DNA from: Corinectria fuckeliana
Lineage: Eukaryota; Ascomycota; Sordariomycetes; Hypocreales; Nectriaceae
Assembly (NCBI GenBank): GCA_019137255.1
Contig: WPDH01000272.1
Span: forward strand, 1 to 64,000
Reading direction: 5' to 3'
Length of the DNA: 64,000 nt
Shown here: positions 56,193 through 64,000 of the stretch, one piece after another
Layout of the letters: each line of letters begins with the position of its first letter
Numbering within the stretch: the first letter of the stretch is position 1
Notes under the pieces: model-generated
Databases searched by the model: none
Told to the model about the DNA's origin: nothing
Seen by the model: the letters and a program-made list of their open reading frames with translations, nothing else
Made by a program: the position numbers and the translations under genes

Positions 56193-57428
56193 GGTCGCGA
56201 ATCGCAGTGGGTTTTGCGATTGGAAACGTCGGGGTATTTGAAGAGAGTGGTGGGACGGTTCTACTTTTTCTTTGCGGCAAGTCGAAGAAAAAAATGGCAA
56301 TCTTATCGATAAGGATGCTGTGGTTGTGTGGGTGAGCGTTGGACAGAGGGATCCGGGCCGGCCCACCCGGCTGACGAGCGGAGATAAGAGGTACGGTACG
56401 TACCGCGGATGCTTAAATGCATCCTCAGTCCTCAGTCCTCCCTCCGTCACGTCACATCACATTGCAGTCCCAATTGCGCCCAATCTCTTGCCGTTGCCAT
56501 GTCGCAACGCCCAACCGACTCTGGGATGGCCTCGTTTCTTGTCTTCTAGCGCCTCGCTGACGCTGGAATTCCCGTGGCTCAGGAAACGCGACACGGTCAA
56601 ACACAACGGTTCGCAGTTGGCAGACACAGCATGCCCACAACTCCAGGTTTCAACGATGCGTAACCGTCGCTCTCTGTGCTCTCGGCCTTTTTTCTCCTTC
56701 AAGTTGGTTGTCTTCCCTTTTCTCCGTTCTCTCTGTCGTCTCATCTCTCTAGCGCGATGCGTCTCGCCCCAGCCTCGTCCTGCAGGCCGATGGCCGCCCC
56801 AACGGCCTCCCGGAAACAACGCAACTGCGGCCATCACCACGACCGCTGTCCGGAGTTGTGGCTCCCTCTGGCTGGCTCCCGCCTCCCCTCCTTCTCCCCA
56901 CGTCCTGCTGCTGGCTTGCGGCACGTCCACTGCACGTCTGCGAGTGCACTGACCGAGCCGTGATACCAAACCACTCGCGTGCGGCCCTCGACGCGCCAGT
57001 GCTTCATTGGGCGCCCACGTTGCCCGGCTGCAAGAACACGGCTTCAAGGACACTGCTGCAGCACCGCGTCGGGCCGTCAACAGCGCAGCCTTGACAGGCG
57101 CAGCCCACATTGTGTTGTTGCGCCATCGCCCTGTTGCGCGTCAGCTTCTGTGTCTGCTTCTTGTGTCTGCGTCTGTGTCTGCGTCTGCTTCTGCGTCTGC
57201 CTCTCCGTCTGGCTGCTCTCCGCAGCATCTGCATCTGACTTGCTTGCTCCGCATCTGAGAGCCCAGTTGGCAGTCACCCACGGATTCCGTCCTCTCAACC
57301 CGACCCCCGTACGTGCAATGGCATACAAGTGTATGCGAGATCCCCAATGTGCTATCATGTCCATGTCTCCTCGACTTGCAACAAACTCGACCATGTTGCA
57401 ACTCGCCTCCTCCCTCGCTTGGCCCTGA
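56193..57428. other. intergenic between divergent genes
   Basis: This holds the promoters of DBP3 (minus) and the seven-TM gene (plus). A TCTGYG-type hexamer microsatellite occupies about 57147-57212. Both strands have long GC-rich open frames here without domains, which I do not accept as genes. Confidence 0.55.
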
Positions 57429-58431
57429 ATGGAACAAGCATCTTCCAACCCGCCTCTCTGCCCAACCCATGGCCGCCCTGAAATGTACGGCCTGGGCATC
57501 AGGATCGCCTTCTACATCCAATGGCTGGGCGCTGTCGTTGTCGAGTACTTTGACGAGGATGACCTGCCCGACGTGCGTTTCCTCGGCGCCTTTCTCTCCG
57601 CGGCCGCCACCACCAGCCTCCTTGTGCGTGTCTTCCGCGAGCAGCTCCAGCCCATGGACATTTACATCACTCTTTTGCTCGCCATCGGCGTCTTCTTCTT
57701 CCTCATGCCGCTGCATGTGTGGCGCGTCCTCTCGCGATGCAACCCCAACTTGGATCCCTTCATGCTGTCCAAGGAACGGCACGGCATCGTCTACCAAGCT
57801 TCGACCTTTGCCCTCCTTGTCATCAATGCCAGCGTCGGCACCTGGTACTACACGTCGTACTTGCCAGGGCTGGATCGGAGTTGTCGCCAGTATGCTTTCG
57901 TGTTTGGCAAGACTAATATCGAGGACAAGAGGTACATTGCCTTTACCGCCATGTTCTACATCAGCGTTCTTTGTGCATGCGTTGCCGTTCTTCTGTTTCA
58001 TCCCTGCTGCCAGTTCCAGGTGGATGAGCGTCATCGTAGCAGAGTCAGGTATTTTTGGTTGAGAGGAATATCTTGTTAGTGGCAAAGAGTGACTCAAATC
58101 ATCTAGGAGAACGCACATTGGTCTGCTACACGAGGCTCGCACTCTTTGCGGCCTCGCCGTATTTGGCGTACTGGTCGCTGCCATCGAGCTTCCCATCGAA
58201 TGGAACGACATAGACGGCATCAGCGACTTCACCAGTCTGGCCCAGCTCATCCCCTTCTTTCTCAGCATCGGCTTAGTTCTCCGCGTCTGGGCCTACCGCG
58301 GCACCCGCAAGGACGACTCAGACGCGGCACCGGAGGTTGTGATTCGTCGTCGTCCCCGGGAGTTGGAGGACGTTGAGACAGTTGGAGAGGGGCCGTGGCC
58401 GGGGTGGCCCCCAGAGGCGTATCGTCGGTGA
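57429..58431 (+). CDS. seven-TM fungal membrane protein, unknown function
   Basis: Exons 57429-58048 and 58107-58431 sum to 945 nt, 314 residues. Seven hydrophobic segments are visible, for example GIRIAFYIQWLGAVVV, FLGAFLSAAATTSLLV, IYITLLLAIGVFFFLMPLHV, ASTFALLVINASVGTWYYT, YIAFTAMFYISVLCACVAVL, CGLAVFGVLVAAIELPI and IPFFLSIGLVLRVW. The N-terminus is short and the charged C-terminal tail ends WPGWPPEAYRR. The layout (short N-terminus, seven helices, CxxxN-rich loops) is that of uncharacterised fungal integral membrane proteins. No GPCR or transporter signature is evident. The intron joins SRVR to RTHIGLLHEA in frame. Confidence 0.8.
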
Positions 58432-59202
58432 ATGTAAGGTAGTCCAAGTATACGAACTTGGCCTATATGGCGCTACATTAGAGACGGGTAATTGGATGTT
58501 TGATCCTGATGACAGTTTATGCTTTGTCTTCTTGCTGTGAAAAAAAGGAGCTATTCTTGTCTCGAAGTGCGCTGCCGAGGTTCTCTATCCAGAGAACCGC
58601 GTCAGGGATGAGCACAGAGCTCGTCAGTCGTGTCTACCATAATTATACTTAATTAGACTCTGTGGTACTGGCCTCTTAAACTCTTCGATGGTCCAGCCTC
58701 TCAGCGCCAACTCTACATCCCGTCTGTCTGGTCACGTATATACTTCTATACTTCCGGGCAGCCGCTGTCCTGCCTTCTAAGATACACCTGAGATGGCACT
58801 GTGTAGCCAGGCCTGAGTCTTGCCGAGCGGGGTACCATACGCTAACTAAAAGCCAGAGATGCATATTCCATCCCATAGACAGAAGATGCTAGCCCCGGAG
58901 CAGCCCTAGTGAAAGTCAACTGCTATGGCTCGGGGGGCTGTGAATTGGGAGAACCAGTAGAAGCTTCGACATTGGAAACTCTAGTTGAGCGATTACCGAC
59001 TAGCTCACGGGTGACAAGCCGTTCGCTCGTGCGGTGACGCTTCAGATGCGCCTCAAGTTTACCGGTTACCAGGAATGCATTTCTGTGGTAGGCTACCGAG
59101 TAGCTTGATGGCTGCGCCAGGCCGACAGTCTTGGCTATAACTGAGCTTACCTGCCTGTCGGTTTCTGCAGATCCTCGCTGCCAAGCTTGAACGATTCCAA
59201 CA
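58432..59202. other. intergenic
   Basis: About 770 bp between two plus-strand genes; no supportable feature. Confidence 0.5.
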
Positions 59203-60244
59203 ATGGCCATCTCGTACAGGCGTCTCAACCCCTTGAGCCGAGAGATCCGTCTACTCGAGATCCAGCCGTCAGATAACCTCGACGAGCCTGTCAAATGCCG
59301 CCTCATCACCGTTCGCCACTCCAAAGAACTGGAGTACATTGCCCTCTCATCCCTCTACGGGGACCCGTCCAAGACAGAGACCATCTTCGTTAGCAGCCGA
59401 TCCGTGACCATCACGGTCCACCTGGCACTGGCCCTGAGATATATGCGCGCCGTCTTCTATCCCGGCATCCTACAGCGCTGCCAGCGCATGCCGGCGAGCC
59501 GTATCCAGAGCGTCCCCCGCTGGCTGAAGCACCTGTTGGACCTGGGCGGCTCGCAGCTGAAAGACGGCGATTCCAACCGGCCGGGGGTCCTGCGCGTGTG
59601 GCTCGACTTCCTCTGCGTCGACCAGGGCGACGATTGGGAGAAGTCGAAGCAGCTCAGCGAGATCAAGTACATCTACGACTACGCCGACCTGGTCGTCGGG
59701 TGGCTCGGCGAGAAGGCCGAGCACACCGACGCCACCATCACGGCCATGGCGGAGATCACCGAGGCCATGCCGGCGCACTGGGGCGAGCCCGACCACCGCA
59801 AGAGCCACCCGGAGCACTACTCGCCGACGCACCAGTGGGCCGAGTCGATCCGGTACCTGTGGGCCGTGGGCCCCAACGGCGAGGCGCCGTTCGAGAGGCC
59901 GCCCTGGCTGGGGAGCGTCGAGCTGATGACGCGCCAGTACTTCCAGCGGCCGTGGATCATCGGCGAGATCGCCCAGGCCACGTGCCCGACGTTCCTGGTC
60001 GGCGACACGCTGCTGCCGTGGCGCCAGGTGCTCTCGCTGTACAAGCTGATGGAGGAGTTTAAGTCTTTCGATTCCCATCTCTTCCCGCCGGTATGTCATG
60101 TCGCACGCTCGGGCTCTCTCTCTCTCTGTTCCGAGAACGCAATGCTGATCGTTTCGCGAATGATAGTATCTCAAAGCCAAGATTGCCGAAGTGCCGCTGG
60201 AGTCGTCGCTGAAGCTACTGGACGAGTACGCGAAAGGCAACTAG
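59203..60244 (+). CDS. HET-domain protein 3, short
   Basis: Exons 59203-60090 and 60167-60244 sum to 966 nt, 321 residues. The first HET block is degenerate (EYIALSSLYGDPSKTETIFV instead of ALSYxWG). The second, LRVWLDFLCVDQGDDWEKSK with YADLVVGWLGE, and the third, YFQRPWIIGEIAQA, are well kept. The protein ends soon after the domain (LLDEYAKGN), about half the usual length of HET proteins of the 6/TOL-like class, so it is either a short family member or lost its C-terminal half. The right-hand transposon begins about 490 bp downstream, which makes truncation by insertion plausible. Function is inferred from the family: non-self recognition or cell-death signalling. Confidence 0.82.
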
Positions 60245-60734
60245 TACCGGATTGCAAAGCAAGTTTCTCCGAGGGATCAGCATTGCGTTTAGTTTATGAA
60301 TGGAATTTGCAGCCAGGGTATCGATGGGACAGTGTAGGACACAAAAAAGTACGCGGGTCTAGCGGGTTTGGCTTTTTCAGTTGCCTGGCGTTGCGATGTT
60401 TAAGAGGGGGGTTATTGTTGTTGGCGTCATCATCCCAGAGCGACGGTGTTCAACTAAGTAATGAAACTATGAGAAATGAAATCTTGTTATCTGATGAGAG
60501 GTAGCTGTGCTGTTGTTATCGTCATTCTTCACTACGCTGTTCGTTTCGACGCTTACCAAAGCCCCTTGAAGAGGACGGGACAAGCAACACAAAGAAGCAA
60601 ATTCCTGAAAAGCCATCTGATGGTATACCTCGCATGGTTTTCCAATCGGGAATTTCGTCGACCACGACAGCTGGACACTGGGGCGGACTCTCCAGGTTTT
60701 CTTCCTCATTGGACTTCTCGTCATAGTCTGTCGC
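60245..60734. other. gene-poor flank before the right transposon
   Basis: Normal composition and no supportable gene. If HET protein 3 was truncated, remnants of its 3' end could lie here, but none are recognisable. Confidence 0.45.
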
Positions 60735-63700
60735 ATTTCGGGATCATAATCGGTATTCGGGATCATTAAGGATATCACTATAACCTTCTGATTATTAATA
60801 TTACTGCCTAGATGACCCACAGGTGGCCTGACCTTATAATAATCATTATAATCCTAGCCTTACTAATAATAAAGGCAGCTAACTTTTTATAACCTTCTAT
60901 AGATTTCCTAGGAGCCTAAATTAATATATTTAGACTCTTAATTTATCTCTCTTTTAGCTAGGAAATTAAGAACTTTTTATCTTAAGATTTAATTCTTACT
61001 TTATAATAGTTATAAGCCTACTTTATATAACCTAATTTAACTACTATTAATACCTTTTTTTCTAATAGTATTATTATTATAATTCTTAGCTAGGATTATT
61101 ATTTTTCTAATCTATTAATATTATTATTCTTATTTAGGATTATTACTTAGTTATAGTTTTTAAGCTTTCTTATATACTAAGATAAAGCTTATAGATTTCT
61201 CTAATCTTAGAGCTTTTTTCTAAGTCACTCTTAAGAGCCTTAATAACTAGAAATAATAGCTTAGTATTATTAAGAAATATACTAAGACTAATAATATCTA
61301 AGATCTAATTAATCTCTTAGAGGATAAAAAGAAAGCTATTATAAAGCTAGAAAAGCCTATTTTTTTAATAGTTAAAGCTATAGCTAAAAGCTATAAAAAC
61401 CTTAATAAAGATTAATTTAAGGCTTTTAGATTTCTTAATTATTAGTATTAAACTAACTTATATACTTATTAGGATTAGAAGAAGGCTATTTTAGCTATTT
61501 AGAATTATATTTTAAAAACTATAAGAAATTTTTATATTATTATTAAGAATAAAAATAATATAGCTAAGAAATTAATCCTCTTTTAAGCTTAGATTAAGCT
61601 TATAAACTAGGCTATTAAATAGGATCTTATAAAATACTATTATAAGGTCTTTTAGTTTATTAATAAGAAGAAAACCTTTAAATAGGTCTCTTTTTAGTAG
61701 AAAATTCTTTTTAAAGCTATTAAGGTTTAGATTTCTAATATATAAGAGATATAACTAACTTGTTACTTTTTTTAGGCTGTTAAACTAGTTAACTCTGCCT
61801 TTTCTAACTACTAGACCTAATTTATTAAGGCTAAGAGTGTTTTTACCCTCTCTAACTAGTAAAAAGATATCTCTAACAGCTTTAAGATTAGTAAAATCTT
61901 TATTAAGTAACTACTAGCTAAGATAACAGCTAGTAGAGGGGCTTTTTCTTATTTTTAAGAAAACCTAAATAATATAAAAAACTTAATATAAGGCTAGTCT
62001 AGCTAGTTAGGAAAATTAGGATCTAGGGGCAAAAGGGCCTTACTAACTTATATTAAAAGGGAAAAATACTAGTATATATAATATCTTTATTTTAACCTTT
62101 TAATTTGTATATCTAACTAGAAGCTAAATCTAAAGCTTTAAGCTTAAGTAGATTAAAAGCTTATCTTAAGCTCTAATATAAGAGATAAGATTAAGAAAGC
62201 TATCTTAGCTCTTAAGAGATTAGAAAAGAAGGATTAGTCTAATACTAAGAGTATTTACAGCTCTACCTTTATAAGCATCCTAATAAGAATATTAAATCTT
62301 ACTAGTTAATAAGAAGATTAGTAACCTGCTCCTACTAGTTAATAAGGCAGTTAGTAACCTGCTCTAACTATAACCTTATTATTATCCTGCTTAACTATAA
62401 GAACTTACCCTCTTAGAGACTCTTTTATTCTTAATTCTAAGTTAAATATATATATTTATAATAATATATCCTGCTTTAAGAGATATAAAGCTTTTAATAA
62501 TCTAGAGCTTATTTTTGCTAGTAGGAAACTTACTCTTATTCTAGGCTATAATACTATTCTTATTACTATTAAAAAGAGGCTATTTTAGCTTAAAAAAGTA
62601 GCTTATATCTCTGCCTTTTATATAAATATTATATCTCTTAAGTGTATAATTAAAAAGAGATATAATTAGAACTCTACTACTAGCTAAGTTTTTAATAAAG
62701 ACCTTAAAATAGTCTTTATAATAAAGAATCTATTTAATTAATAGGTTATTAACTTTAGGGAGGTCTTATAAGACTTTAAGCAGCTAGCTGCTTTTACTAT
62801 ACACTTAGTAAACTCTTATCTTAATTAGATATTAGATTTATTAACTTAGCATTTTAGACTAAGATATTTAAACGTTTTAGCTCTTAAGAACCTTATTAAG
62901 AAGACTAATAGGGCTATTATTAAAGGTCTTATATATATAAACTATAAAGCTTATACCTAAAGAAAGGTAATATAGTAAGTCTTAAGAAGACCGCCTCTTA
63001 CTAAGGCCTTAAGGCTGTTTTAGTATATTTATATTAGTATTTTTATCTATAATACTAGCTTTAACAGTATAAGAGCTACAGTTATTATTAAGAATAAATT
63101 TATATTCTTAATCTTATATTATTACTACTTAGATATCACCTAGGAGATAATTATTAAGACTCTTAAGGCAGTTAAGACTTTTACTAAGTAGTAATATAAC
63201 CTTATAATCTGTGTTATCTATTAAGATTATAACTTTACCTTTAGTAATAATTATACTAACTAGGTTAAAAATCACAGGCTTTAAGATAAGCTATCTACCT
63301 CTTATATATCTACTTAAAATAGCCTTACTAAGCGATCTAAAGGGGTAATAAGAACTAAGACTAGGTTAATACAGCTAGGGGCTAATCTTCCTAATAAGCT
63401 ATAATTAGAGACTTAGAAAGCTGCTACCTATTTATATAATAAATTACCTTAGTAAGCTAAGAGCTAAAAGACCTCTTTTTAGCTGCTTTATAGCTAGCTT
63501 TAAAACTATAAAAAGAATACTAGCTACACTTAGAACCCTCTATCTAATATCTTATATTTAAAAGCTTATAGATATAAAGCTTATCTCTTAACTAAGAAAG
63601 CTCTTAAGAGCACCTAAAGGTGAGATTTAAAAACCTTTTCTTATATAGAAAAAAGCTATCTTATTAGGGATAATTTATATAATATTTTTAGGATTTAAAT

Positions 63701-64000
63701 CCTAGAAAGATTAAAAGTCTAAAAGATCTATAATATAACTTTTAATAAGAGTATTTTTTATAACTTAAAGAATTACTTTACTCTAATTAGGGCCCTAGCT
63801 ATTTTTATTAACTTACAGCTGCTAACACTTATTAAATTTAACTTTAAAGATAATAATATCTAAGCTTATAAAGCTAGCTGCTCTCTAACTAATAACAAAA
63901 AAGTCAGGTTAATAATTAAGATTACTTAAGCTCTTAAACAACTAGATAATTAGCTAGTTAAAAACCCTAATAAAAAAGCTACTATTAGCAGCCTAGATAA
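60735..64000 (+). mobile_element. RIPed Ty1/copia retrotransposon, runs off the window
   Basis: AT-rich and nearly free of CpA/TpG. The plus strand starts with an LTR-like TGTCGCATTTCGGGAT, including TTCGGGATCAT twice. Around 62850-62940 one frame resembles the GAG-pre-integrase block (HFRLRYLNVLALKNLIKK). From about 63000 to 63750 it resembles the integrase and its tail, with LTKRSKGVIRTKTRLIQLGA, LETRKAATYLYN and LKAYRYKAYLLTK, interrupted by stops at codons where CAA, CAG or TGG would be expected. Order and motifs are those of Ty1/copia polyproteins. Reverse transcriptase and RNase H would lie beyond the window. No intact frame remains. Confidence 0.88.

Noticed and set aside
56272..56952. 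226-codon open frame upstream of the seven-TM gene
   Set aside because: It starts inside the DBP3 leader and its translation shows no domain; open by composition.
57141..58268. 375-codon frame antisense to the seven-TM gene
   Set aside because: No domain; it overlaps exons and promoter of a well-supported gene.

Overview
This 64 kb window is nuclear DNA of a filamentous ascomycete (Pezizomycotina, most likely a sordariomycete). The evidence is short 50-75 nt GT-AG introns with CTRAC-type branch points, three HET-domain genes, a Zn2Cys6 regulator, fungal wall enzymes, tRNA genes with short introns next to the anticodon, and AT-rich blocks almost free of CpA and TpG. That depletion is the footprint of repeat-induced point mutation (RIP). 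Spliced models were assembled by eye. For nearly every intact gene the exon lengths sum to a multiple of three, which supports them.

Layout. Both ends are RIP-degraded transposon DNA. The right end (60735-64000, + strand) reads as a Ty1/copia integrase region. The last ~630 nt of the left block (905-1532) are an inverted copy of the right element's first ~630 nt, so the 59 kb between is bracketed by inverted copies of one family. Next to the left copy is a dynamin-like GTPase pseudogene (1533-4140), broken by an ~800 bp insertion and by RIP-type stop codons. A short repeat copy (4156-4401) with a 12 bp target duplication follows. From 5.2 to 16 kb come tRNA-Leu, a multi-exon GT2 glycosyltransferase, a membrane-anchored GH16 glucanase, a GNAT acetyltransferase, an alpha/beta hydrolase with an Asp nucleophile, and tRNA-Pro. 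From 16.6 to 28.4 kb come a badly damaged subtilase pseudogene, a two-copy family of Gln/acidic-rich sequences (19.5-20.0 and 27.5-28.4 kb), a Zn2Cys6 regulator, a three-exon 76-residue gene, and a DUF1223 protein.

From 29 to 39.4 kb come a secreted gamma-glutamyltranspeptidase, two neighbouring HET-domain genes (the second with a long 10-residue tandem repeat) and a secreted GH12 glucanase. From 41.8 to 51.9 kb come an Ecm33-like GPI wall protein, a peroxisomal D-amino-acid oxidase with a suspicious exon junction, an HSL-type hydrolase with a GC-AG intron, a decayed membrane-protein gene, and an NTF2-like hypothetical. From 52.4 to 58.4 kb lies a housekeeping block: RFT1 and DBP3 (convergent, 55 bp apart), then a seven-TM protein. 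A short HET gene (59.2-60.2 kb) borders the right transposon.

The genes do not form one pathway. The window mixes conserved growth and wall genes with accessory self/non-self (HET) genes and decaying genes, as expected of a transposon-bounded accessory region. The most distinctive items are the 76-residue gene, the two-copy Gln/acidic family, the repeat-bearing HET protein, and the paired RIPed and unRIPed copies that show the mutation spectrum directly.
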